From Aeromonas finlandensis (GTDB lineage Bacteria; Pseudomonadota; Gammaproteobacteria; Enterobacterales; Aeromonadaceae): 39,983 nucleotides of DNA. The stretch lies in the NCBI RefSeq assembly GCF_000764645.1, contig NZ_JRGK01000357.1, positions 1 through 39,983 of the forward strand, written 5' to 3'. Within the stretch, counting starts at the first letter, position 1, and each line of letters starts with the position of its first letter. The position numbers and the translations under genes are program-made. Under the pieces are notes generated by a model. It searched no databases. It saw nothing but the letters and a program-made list of their open reading frames with translations, and was not told the origin of the DNA. Shown in pieces: positions 33,047-39,983 of this stretch.

Positions 33047-34663
33047 TCACTTTGCCCTGCACGGTTTGAACAGATCCAGCGTTCCGTCATAGACGCTGGT
33101 TTGCACATCCATGATCCCCAACATGGAGTGAAACAGGTTGTCGTGGGAGAAACGCTGGCTTGATGCCTCCCTGGCCAGACAGGTCATATCCAGTTGGCGA
33201 TCAGCCACCATTTGCGGCGAGAACCAGGTCAGCAGCGGTACCCGGGTCTGATCATCCGGAGCAAACTTGTAGGGGGTGCCGTGCAGATAGAGCCCCAACG
33301 CGCCGAGCGACTCGCCGTGATCGGAGAGATAAACCAACCCGACGTTGTACTGGCTCTCCAGCGACTTGAGCTTGTCGATCAACTGCTCCACCACCTTGTC
33401 GGTATAACGGATGGTGTTGTCATAGGTGTTGAGCAGCTCTTCGTTGCTGCAGTTCTCGATATCACTGCGCTGGCAGTCGGGAACAAAGACCCGCTCGCTG
33501 GCGGGATAACGGCGGTAATAGGTCGGACCATGGCTGCCCATCAGGTGAAAAACCACCAGCTTGTTGCCCTTCATCCCGGCAATCTGCTGATCCAGCCCGC
33601 CCAGCAGAACCTCGTCATAGCAAGAGCCACCCTTGCAAAAAGCGGGATACTCCTTGGGCGCAATGTCGATGGTCGGCACATTGCGGCACACCCCCTTGCA
33701 ACCGGCATCGTTATCCTTCCAGAGCACCGAGACGCCAGCATGCTGTAACACGTCGAGCAAGCCATCGCGGGCGTTCGCCAACTGCTCGTCATAACTGCGC
33801 CGTGTCAGATTGGAGAACATGCAAGGCACCGACACCGCAGTGGCGGTACCGCAGGAGCGCACATCCTTGAACGATACAACGCCCTGCTCTTTTGCCGTAA
33901 AGCTGTTGGTCGCCTTGCCATAGCCGTTGAGGGAGTAGTTTTTGCTGCGGGCCGTCTCCCCCACCACCAAAAACATCAGGGTCGGTTTATCCCCTGTGGC
34001 GACCACTTTGGCATCCATTCCCAACTGCTGGTAGGGAATGGGGGTGGCAAACACCACATCCCGAGCATATTTGTAGACCCCGTTGACATAGTTGGCGGGC
34101 ACTATCTGCTTGCCCAGGATCCGGTGGTTACGGCCAACGGACACATAATCCTGATAATAAAGTGCAGCCACGCCTGCCACTATGAGGAGTGACAGGGACA
34201 ATACCCCGCCCCGGATGGCCAATCCCTTGTACCAGGTGGCCGGATAGCGCACCTTCAGCGACCAGAGTACCAGCACGGGCAGCACGCCGGTCAGCAGGAA
34301 CCAGAGCACGACCGGGATGTTCAGATAGGAGGTGGCCTCGCTGCCGTTGGTCTCCACTATGTTCTGGATCATGCTTGCATCGAAGATGACACCGTATTTG
34401 AGCATGGCGTAACTGGCGATGGAGCCGGTCAGGATCAACAGGGAGAAGAAGGGTTTGAGCAGCCAGCGGAAGGTAAAGGGGATAAAAACTGCGTTAAGTG
34501 CAGCGAGCAGAGCCAGAGGAACAGAGAGAACAAAACCGGCTTTAACATGCTCCAAACCACTGATAACCGAATAGAAACGAAGAAAGAAGGGCCAGTTCAG
34601 CACCAGTGCGAAAAAGAGCACCAGCAACAGATTCACCTTCATCACACCGAGCGTGATGCGCAT
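33047..34663 (-). CDS. eptA: Lipid A phosphoethanolamine transferase, MCR-3-like
   Basis: Transfers phosphoethanolamine to lipid A in the inner membrane, lowering surface charge; family members reduce polymyxin binding. The 538-residue protein has five N-terminal transmembrane helices (to about residue 170) and a periplasmic sulfatase-like domain. Zinc and catalytic residues are Glu236 (VVGETARSKN), nucleophile Thr275 (SCGTATAVSVPCMFSN), His378 (GSHGPTYY), Asp448-His449 (YLSDHGESLG) and His461 (LYLHGTPYKFAPDDQTRVP), all at MCR-equivalent spacing. The disulphide-forming cysteines are present. ALYYQDYVSVGRN is as in MCR-3. The start at 34663 has AGGAG at 7 bp. No dgkA follows, unlike mobile mcr-3. 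Confidence 0.93.
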   Translation of the reverse strand: MRITLGVMKVNLLLVLFFALVLNWPFFLRFYSVISGLEHVKAGFVLSVPLALLAALNAVFIPFTFRWLLKPFFSLLILTGSIASYAMLKYGVIFDASMIQNIVETNGSEATSYLNIPVVLWFLLTGVLPVLVLWSLKVRYPATWYKGLAIRGGVLSLSLLIVAGVAALYYQDYVSVGRNHRILGKQIVPANYVNGVYKYARDVVFATPIPYQQLGMDAKVVATGDKPTLMFLVVGETARSKNYSLNGYGKATNSFTAKEQGVVSFKDVRSCGTATAVSVPCMFSNLTRRSYDEQLANARDGLLDVLQHAGVSVLWKDNDAGCKGVCRNVPTIDIAPKEYPAFCKGGSCYDEVLLGGLDQQIAGMKGNKLVVFHLMGSHGPTYYRRYPASERVFVPDCQRSDIENCSNEELLNTYDNTIRYTDKVVEQLIDKLKSLESQYNVGLVYLSDHGESLGALGLYLHGTPYKFAPDDQTRVPLLTWFSPQMVADRQLDMTCLAREASSQRFSHDNLFHSMLGIMDVQTSVYDGTLDLFKPCRAK

Positions 34664-34892
34664 ACTTAACTCCTGAATGCCGGACGACAGAATAAATGGC
34701 ATGGCAACACTACCAGAAACAATGGGGCCAGCGTAGAAGTCAAAAATTAAGCGCGAATTAAGAAAGCGAGCCAGCTTCGTGCGCATCATCACAGCCTCAC
34801 CCCCGGCCAGCAAGCATGACGGTTTTTTAGTTGTCTATCCCTTGGATTTTGCTAGCTTGTTGAGTAGGCATTCACGAAATGCAGGTTCACTG

Positions 34893-36128
34893 ATGGCACT
34901 GATCCAAGCCTCGATAGAGCAGTTGAGAGTAGGCCACTTTATCCACCTTCCGACCGGGTGGACCAACCATCCGTTCATGTTCAATACGTTCAAAATCAAG
35001 GATCAGCAGCAGCTCGACATCATCCGCCATCTTGATCTCACCCTGCTGATGGTCGATCCCGACAAGAGTGACCTGCCTATTGAGCCGCTGCTGCGCGGGG
35101 ATATGCCGGATGCGGGCCCTGATCTCGAAGAGCTGGAGGAGCTGATTGCCTCTGGCCCGCCCCCCTTTGACGAAAAAGCCTTTCGCCGCTCCATGCGCGC
35201 TGCCGACAAGGCCTTTGGCCAATCCATGAGCGAGCTGCGTGATGCCTTGGGGGCGCTGAACCTCAAACCGGATGAGGGGCTGGCCAACACTGCCCAGATC
35301 GTCCGCAACGCTGCCTTCACCCTCAGTCAGCACGAAGGCCCCCTCGGACTGCACCTTATTCGCAGCCCCCACACCGATATCCTGCTGCAGCACAGCCTCA
35401 ACGTCGCCTTTATCGCCATGCTGATGGCGCGCGAGCTGGGCATGAATCCCATCGAACTGGAGGAGACCGGGCTTGCCGGACTTATCCACGACATCGGCGA
35501 GCTGAAAATCCCGAGCCAGATCACCCAGAAGCGCGGAGAGCTCAGCAAGGCCGAACAGAACTTCCTCAATATGCATGCCCAGTACGGGCTGGAGATGCTG
35601 ACCCAACTCAACGCCTTTGAGCCCAAAATTCGTCAGGTCGCCCATCTGCACCACGAACGGCTCGACGGCAGCGGTTATCCGCTCGGGATCAAGGGTGGTG
35701 AGATCCCGCCGCTGGCGCGGCTGATCGGACTGGTCGACTTCTACGACGAGCTGCTCCATCCCCGCAACAGCGGCAACCCGGCGGCGCCGAGTCAGGCCAT
35801 CAGCCAGCTCTACAAGTTATCCCAGAAGAAGTTCGACCAGAATCTGGTCAAGTTGCTGGTCAAGGTGCTGGGGGTCTATCCGCCGGGATCACTGGTGAAA
35901 CTCTCCGATGAGAGCATCGCGCTGGTACTCTCCACCGAGCCCACCATGCCCCTCAAGCCGAAGATCCTGCCCTATATCAAGGCCCAGCGGCCGGAAGCGG
36001 TGCCAATGATCGACCTGCGGGAAGATGAGCGCACCATCACCGCCTTTATCAAACAGGAAGAGCTGGATGATGGACAACGGCTCTTCTTCAACCTGACCCG
36101 CCGCTTCTGTTACTACTTTGCGTTTTGA
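34893..36128 (+). CDS. HD-GYP c-di-GMP phosphodiesterase with DUF3391
   Basis: The 411-residue protein should hydrolyse cyclic di-GMP. The N-terminal ~130 residues (RVGHFIHLPTGWTNHPF onward) are DUF3391, commonly fused to HD-GYP. The catalytic domain has LQHSLNVAFIAMLMARELG, the metal pair GLIHDIGELKIP (His199-Asp200), His228 in MHAQYG, His-His 253-254, and the GYP signature RLDGSGYPLGIKG (261-263). All key HD-GYP residues are present, so it is likely active. The ATG was chosen with DUF3391 in register; the frame stays open 38 codons upstream. It is a single gene with its own promoter region, facing away from eptA. Confidence 0.93.
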   Translation: MALIQASIEQLRVGHFIHLPTGWTNHPFMFNTFKIKDQQQLDIIRHLDLTLLMVDPDKSDLPIEPLLRGDMPDAGPDLEELEELIASGPPPFDEKAFRRSMRAADKAFGQSMSELRDALGALNLKPDEGLANTAQIVRNAAFTLSQHEGPLGLHLIRSPHTDILLQHSLNVAFIAMLMARELGMNPIELEETGLAGLIHDIGELKIPSQITQKRGELSKAEQNFLNMHAQYGLEMLTQLNAFEPKIRQVAHLHHERLDGSGYPLGIKGGEIPPLARLIGLVDFYDELLHPRNSGNPAAPSQAISQLYKLSQKKFDQNLVKLLVKVLGVYPPGSLVKLSDESIALVLSTEPTMPLKPKILPYIKAQRPEAVPMIDLREDERTITAFIKQEELDDGQRLFFNLTRRFCYYFAF

Positions 36129-36155
36129 GTTATCCCCAGAAGCTGGGGATAACTC
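36127..36155 (+). terminator. Hairpin overlapping the stop codon of the HD-GYP gene
   Basis: GAGTTATCCCCAG and its complement make a perfect 13-bp stem with a 3-nt loop. The first base pairs lie inside the TGA stop. No T-run follows, so termination strength is uncertain. Confidence 0.6.
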
Positions 36156-36216
36156 ATTGGACAAACCGGAATAATTGCTCGAAGAGCCGCCGAAAGGTTG
36201 TCATCTGACCATGTAT

Positions 36217-36292
36217 AAAAAACGCCCAGCCATTGGGCCGGGCGGAGCATGCCACCTCCGTGTGGCGCATCCGGCGGATACATTCATGCTCC
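36217..36292 (-). ncRNA. Candidate leftward small RNA or structured leader with intrinsic terminator
   Basis: On the leftward strand, GGAGCATG (36285-36292) pairs with CATGCTCC (36244-36251). Inside are two small hairpins, ATCC/GGAT (36269-36279) and GCCAC/GTGGC (36251-36266), making a three-way junction. Directly after comes a 9-bp GC hairpin (36223-36244, one G-U pair) and TTTTTT (36217-36222), an intrinsic terminator. No leftward gene lies upstream, so a short independent RNA is the simplest reading. A weak promoter-like TTGCCA-N17-CATATT lies near 36350-36378. No known family was recognised. Confidence 0.45.
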
Positions 36293-36383
36293 CCCCATCA
36301 ATATCAACCCGCTGCCGCTTACACAAATATCAATTTAACATGCTGATTTAATATGGTTTTATCCACTTCTTCTGGCAAACTGA

Positions 36384-36456
36384 CAGCCCGTTGCGCCCAG
36401 TTGGGCCAACAGAACAAGATCCTGATCACACTTATTCACGGGCTGGTGATTTTTTA
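36384..36456 (+). promoter_or_regulatory. Possible structured leader or attenuator of btsS
   Basis: CAGCCCG (36384-36390) pairs with CGGGCTG (36439-36445), enclosing an inner hairpin GCCCA-GT-TGGGC. The outer stem is followed by GTGATTTTTT, a T-run 26 bp before the ATG. The shape suggests a leader terminator, but the closing stem is only 7 bp. Confidence 0.35.
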
Positions 36457-36481
36457 AGCTGGCTTATGAGGAGCGTTTTTT

Positions 36482-38152
36482 ATGCAGTTGGTCCTCTCCT
36501 TGCTGCAACAGATGAGCGTCAGCCTGGTGATTGCCTATCTTTTCTCGAAAAGTCCGCTGCTGCGCCCGCTTGCCAACTATTCGGTGAGACTACCTCACAA
36601 GATACTGATATACATCATCTTTTCAAGCTTTTGCATCCTCGGCACCTATGTCGGCCTCGATATCGACGATGCCATCGCCAACACCCGGGCGGTCGGTGCC
36701 GTGCTGGGGGGCCTGTTGGGCGGCCCGTTGGTGGGTTTTCTGGTGGGGCTGACTGGCGGTCTGCACCGCTACACCCTGGGGGGATTTACCGATCTCGCCT
36801 GCGCCATCTCCACCACCTGCGAGGGGTTGCTCGGGGGCATTGTGCACTGGCGGCTGATGCGCTCGGGGCGAACGGATGCCCTGTTTGAACCGCGCATCGC
36901 CTTCTTTACCACCCTCTACGCCGAGATCCTGCAGATGGTGATCATCCTGCTGGTGGCGACCCCGTTCGACCAATCCCTGCTGCTGGTACGCACTATTGCC
37001 ACCCCGATGATCCTCGCCAACTCCTGTGGCGCGGCGCTCTTTATCAGCATGATCCGCGATCAACAGCAGATGTATGAGAAGTTCTCCCGGGTCTTCTCCG
37101 CCAAGGCGCTCAACATCGCCAATCGCACCGTGGGGATCATGAGTCAGGGCTTTACACCACAGGCGAGCAACAAGATTGCCCGCATCATTCAGGAGGAGAC
37201 CGGCGTGGGTGCGGTCGCCATCACGGACACCGAGAAGATCCTCGCCTTTATCGGCACCGGCGAAGATCACCACCTGCCGGGCACCCCCATTGCGTCAGCC
37301 ATCACCATGCAGGCCATCGCCCGCAACAAGGTGCTGTTTGCCGATGGTAACAGCCAGCCCTATCGCTGCAGCCTCTCACCCGCTTGCCAGCTGGGCTCGG
37401 TGCTGGTGATCCCGCTGCAGGGGGACAAGGGGGTGATCGGCACCATCAAGCTCTACGAGCCAAAGAAGCGACTGTTTCTCAAGATCAACCACACCTTGGG
37501 GGAAGGGATTGCCAACCTGCTGTCACAACAACTGCTGGCCGGTCGGCTGGAGCAGCATCAACGGCTGCTGGTGCAATCCGAACTCAAGCTGATCCAGGCC
37601 CAGATCAACCCCCACTTTCTGTTCAACACCCTCAATACCATCAGTGCCATCACCCGGCGCGATCCGGACAAGGCGCGGGATCTGCTGCTGCATCTGTCGC
37701 TCTTTTTTCGCAAGAACCTCAAGCGCCAGAGCGGCCTTGCCACCCTGCAGGAGGAGCAGGAGCACTGCCAATCCTATCTGGAGATCGAACTGGCCCGCTT
37801 TGGCGACCGGCTGACGGTGATAAACGAGATCCCGCCCCATCTGGCCACACTCCGGCTGCCCAGCTTCACCCTGCAGCCACTGATCGAGAATGCCATCAAG
37901 CACGGCACCTCGACCCTGCTGGAGCAGGGGCGCATTCGCCTCTATACCCTGGAGCAGCCTACTTGCGTCACCATTTGTGTGGAAGATAATGCCGGTGCCT
38001 GGCAAGCGCACCCTGCCGGTGATGGTCTGGGCATGACCATCGTCGACCGGCGACTGAAGAGCGCCTTTGGCGAACACTACGGTGTGACCATTGCGTGCGA
38101 GCCGGAGCAGTGGACCCGGGTGTCGTTCACCATCCCCAAGGAGCAACCATGA
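36482..38152 (+). CDS. btsS: LytS-family sensor histidine kinase BtsS
   Basis: Membrane sensor; E. coli BtsS (YehU) binds extracellular pyruvate. The 556-residue protein has the 5TM-5TMR LYT sensor (about 1-195; GGLLGGPLVGFLVGLTGGLH, shown whole at 20 residues), a GAF-like domain (about 210-345), then a His_kinase domain with the phosphorylated His378 in QINPHFLFNTLNTISA. A HATPase_c domain follows, with LIENAIKHG and DGLGMTIVDRRL. AGGAG precedes the ATG by 8 bp. It overlaps btsR by four bases. Confidence 0.93.
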   Translation: MQLVLSLLQQMSVSLVIAYLFSKSPLLRPLANYSVRLPHKILIYIIFSSFCILGTYVGLDIDDAIANTRAVGAVLGGLLGGPLVGFLVGLTGGLHRYTLGGFTDLACAISTTCEGLLGGIVHWRLMRSGRTDALFEPRIAFFTTLYAEILQMVIILLVATPFDQSLLLVRTIATPMILANSCGAALFISMIRDQQQMYEKFSRVFSAKALNIANRTVGIMSQGFTPQASNKIARIIQEETGVGAVAITDTEKILAFIGTGEDHHLPGTPIASAITMQAIARNKVLFADGNSQPYRCSLSPACQLGSVLVIPLQGDKGVIGTIKLYEPKKRLFLKINHTLGEGIANLLSQQLLAGRLEQHQRLLVQSELKLIQAQINPHFLFNTLNTISAITRRDPDKARDLLLHLSLFFRKNLKRQSGLATLQEEQEHCQSYLEIELARFGDRLTVINEIPPHLATLRLPSFTLQPLIENAIKHGTSTLLEQGRIRLYTLEQPTCVTICVEDNAGAWQAHPAGDGLGMTIVDRRLKSAFGEHYGVTIACEPEQWTRVSFTIPKEQP

Positions 38153-38853
38153 TCCGCACCCTGATTGTCGATGACGAACACTACGCCCGCGAAGAGCTGA
38201 AACAACACCTGGCCTGCGATCCCGCCATCGAGATCGTGGGGGAAGCGGCCAACGCCATCGAGGCGCTGCCGCTTATTCAGCGGCTCAAGCCCGATGTGGT
38301 GTTTCTCGATATCCAGATGCCCAAGCTGAGCGGCATGGAGCTGGTCGCCATGCTCGACCCCCTGCCCCGCATCGTGTTTGTCACCGCCTTTGACGAGTAC
38401 GCCATTCAGGCCTTCGAGGAGAACGCCTTCGACTACCTGCTCAAACCGGTCGAGCCCGCCCGGCTGGCCAAGACCCTTGCCCGTCTCAAGCAGGATATCT
38501 CGCCACAGCCTATCGAGCGGCTGGCCCCCGCCATCGAACATATTCCGGGCTATCTGAACAACCGGGTGCGGCTGCTGCCCATCGCGCAGGTGGAGTATGC
38601 CTTCTCCGATCTGGGCGGGGTCCATGTCGCCTGTCAGGGGGAGCGGTTCCACACCCAGCTCACCCTGAAATCTCTGGAAGAGAAAAGCCCGCTGCTGCGC
38701 TGCCACCGCCAGTATCTGGTCTCCCCCAACGCCATCTTCGAGATACAGCTGCTGGATAACCAGCTGGCGGAAATTGTCACCCCGAGCGGTGCCCGGGTGC
38801 CGGTCAGCCGTCGTTATCTCAAGGAGCTGAAAGATCAACTGGGGCTGGACTGA
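38149..38853 (+). CDS. btsR: LytTR response regulator BtsR
   Basis: Partner of BtsS. The 234-residue protein has a receiver domain (MIRTLIVDDEHYAREELKQ begins it; Asp8-Asp9, phosphorylated Asp54 in VVFLDIQMPK, Lys in LLKPVEP) and a C-terminal LytTR DNA-binding domain (from about 135: RVRLLPIAQVEYAFSD, then HRQYLVSP and SRRYLKEL). In E. coli BtsR activates btsT, encoding a pyruvate transporter. Here a CstA-type transporter gene follows 140 bp downstream, a very likely target. Confidence 0.94.
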   Translation: MIRTLIVDDEHYAREELKQHLACDPAIEIVGEAANAIEALPLIQRLKPDVVFLDIQMPKLSGMELVAMLDPLPRIVFVTAFDEYAIQAFEENAFDYLLKPVEPARLAKTLARLKQDISPQPIERLAPAIEHIPGYLNNRVRLLPIAQVEYAFSDLGGVHVACQGERFHTQLTLKSLEEKSPLLRCHRQYLVSPNAIFEIQLLDNQLAEIVTPSGARVPVSRRYLKELKDQLGLD

Positions 38854-38879
38854 GCCGTGGAGTGTGCGCCGGATCACAA

Positions 38880-38897
38880 GCGCCGACCGCTCGGCGC
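38880..38897. other. Hairpin between btsR and the CstA-family gene
   Basis: GCGCCGA-CCGC-TCGGCGC, a 7-bp GC stem with a 4-nt loop and no T-run. It may limit read-through from btsSR. I did not find a clear BtsR target or -35/-10 pair in 38854-38993. Confidence 0.4.
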
Positions 38898-38993
38898 GCC
38901 ATGACGCCGCTCAAGCCGTTTCACCTGCCAGAGCAGGGCAATCGTTTTAGACTCGCTGCGCAAATCAAAAAATAACAATGCAGGAGCGTAACA

Positions 38994-39983
38994 ATGTTCT
39001 GGTTCTTCCTCTGTGTCGGCTTACTTGTCGCCGGCTATTTCATCTATGGCAAGTTCATCGAACGGATATTTGGCCCGAAACCCGAGCTGAAAACCCCCGC
39101 CATCACCATGGCTGACGGGGTTGACTATGTCCCGATGTCGGACAAAAAGGTCTATCTGGTTCAACTGCTCAATATCGCTGGCGTCGGCCCTATCTTCGGC
39201 CCCATCCTGGGTGCCCTCTACGGCCCGGTCGCCATGCTCTGGATCGTCTTTGGCTGCATCTTCGCCGGTGCGGTACACGACTACTTCTCCGGCATGCTCT
39301 CGGTACGTGCCAAGGGTGCCTCGGTACCGACCGTGGTCGGTGAGCATCTGGGCACCGCCGCCAAGCACTTCATGAACCTGTTTGCCGTGGTGCTGCTGAT
39401 GCTGGTGGGCGTGGTGTTCGTGCTGAGCCCGGCAGGCCTCTTGGCCAACCTCACCTCCACCGATCTGGTCTACTGGATCATGGCGATTTTTGCCTACTAC
39501 ATCCTCGCGACCATCGTCCCCATCGACAAAATCATCGGTCGCTTCTATCCCATCTTCGGTGCCCTGCTGGTGTTCATGTCGGTCGGCCTCATCATTGGTC
39601 TGATCGTCTCCGGCAAAGGCTTCTACAACACCGGGATGGACTTCTCCAACCTGCACCCGACCGAGCTGCCGCTCTGGCCGCTGCTGTTCATCACCATCGC
39701 CTGTGGTGCGGTATCGGGCTTCCACGCCACCCAGTCACCGCTGATGGCGCGCTGCATGCAGAACGAGAAATCCGGCCGCTTCATCTTCTACGGCGCAATG
39801 ATCGGTGAAGGGATCATCGCCCTTATCTGGTGCACTCTGGGTCTCTCCTTCTACGACAGCACCGAAGCGCTCAACGCCACCATGGCCAACGGCGGCCCGG
39901 CCGCTGTGGTACACGAAGTCTCCACCAGCCTGCTCGGCACCGTGGGCGGCATTCTGGCCATCCTCGGCGTGGTGATCCTGCCC
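38994..39983 (+). CDS. CstA/BtsT-family transporter, C-terminus beyond window
   Basis: The first 330 residues of a large polytopic carrier (family members have about 690-720). It starts MFWFFLCVGLLVAGYFIYGK and has the CstA family markers DYVPMSDKKVYLVQLLNIAG, GPIFGPILGALYGPVAMLW, GAVHDYFSGMLSVRAKG, IACGAVSGFHATQSPLMARC and about nine membrane segments so far. AGGAG lies 7 bp before the ATG. CstA and BtsT of E. coli are peptide/pyruvate transporters; adjacency to btsSR favours the pyruvate-proton symporter BtsT, but the family cannot be split from sequence alone here. Confidence 0.93.
   Translation, partial: MFWFFLCVGLLVAGYFIYGKFIERIFGPKPELKTPAITMADGVDYVPMSDKKVYLVQLLNIAGVGPIFGPILGALYGPVAMLWIVFGCIFAGAVHDYFSGMLSVRAKGASVPTVVGEHLGTAAKHFMNLFAVVLLMLVGVVFVLSPAGLLANLTSTDLVYWIMAIFAYYILATIVPIDKIIGRFYPIFGALLVFMSVGLIIGLIVSGKGFYNTGMDFSNLHPTELPLWPLLFITIACGAVSGFHATQSPLMARCMQNEKSGRFIFYGAMIGEGIIALIWCTLGLSFYDSTEALNATMANGGPAAVVHEVSTSLLGTVGGILAILGVVILP

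Larger units (their letters stand above)
36129..36481. other. Structured intergenic region between the HD-GYP gene and btsS
   Basis: 353 bp without a protein gene. It contains the gene-end hairpin, a leftward structured element with terminator (separate entries), a long-range hairpin in the btsS leader, and a GATCACA half-site resembling CRP at about 36424-36430. Confidence 0.6.

Noticed and set aside
32921..33163. A short rightward frame with two similar internal segments, looking like a repeat protein
   Set aside because: The similarity comes from the antisense of the two homologous eptA tails, not from a repeat protein.
1..39983. CRISPR arrays, tRNA genes or prophage
   Set aside because: No regularly spaced repeats, cloverleaf sequences with tRNA motifs, or phage structural or integrase genes were seen on reading either strand.

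Overview
The window reads as a stretch of gammaproteobacterial chromosome, most likely Aeromonas. It is GC-rich and densely coded. Its housekeeping blocks match E. coli gene order: dnaQ/rnhA/yafS/gloB/mltD, ybfF/seqA/pgm, ybfE/fldA/fur and glnS next to nagE-nagBAC. It also carries features typical of Aeromonas, namely an MCR-3-like phosphoethanolamine transferase, a chitobiase beside the GlcNAc genes, and a DUF2788 gene before ybfE. The genus call is an inference from protein sequences recalled from memory; no search was run.

Layout. 1-5050: a TIGR03503-family protein (cut by the left edge) overlaps dnaQ; rnhA is divergent; yafS, gloB and the lipoprotein mltD follow, with a strong terminator. 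5046-8310: a lone astE, a DUF1127 microprotein, an AT-rich intergenic region and tus, which encodes the replication-fork-arrest protein. 8360-11070: two insertion sequences, a decayed IS3-family copy and an apparently intact IS4-type copy. The IS4 copy landed exactly in the loop of what was a perfect bidirectional terminator between tus and pgm. 11121-16870: pgm and seqA face divergent ybfF, DUF2788, ybfE and fldA; then come a DUF4442 thioesterase-like gene and fur. 16926-18587: glnS.

19107-24885: an accessory operon for a periplasmic three-subunit molybdenum hydroxylase. It has a Tat-exported molybdopterin subunit, a 2Fe-2S subunit, a three-heme cytochrome c and an XdhC-type maturation factor, followed by a frameshifted remnant of the MobA/MocA-like cofactor nucleotidyltransferase that normally accompanies such enzymes. 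25132-32850: chitin/GlcNAc catabolism. Chitobiase cleaves chitobiose, NagE imports GlcNAc as the 6-phosphate, NagA deacetylates it, NagB makes fructose-6-P and NagC represses. The nagE-nagB divergent region has two NagC-type operators 95 bp apart around a near-ideal CRP site.

32933-34663: a chromosomal MCR-3-like eptA and, just beyond its stop, the last ~100 bp of a second, diverged copy. 34893-36128: an HD-GYP c-di-GMP phosphodiesterase. 36217-36292: a structured element with a terminator pointing leftward, a candidate small RNA. 36482-39983: btsS-btsR, a LytS/LytTR pyruvate-sensing two-component system, followed by its likely target, a CstA/BtsT-family transporter running off the right edge.

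No tRNA, rRNA, CRISPR array or prophage was seen. The most notable observations are the IS4-in-terminator junction, the MCR-3-like gene with its leftover second tail, the molybdoenzyme operon with its broken last gene, and the putative leftward small RNA.
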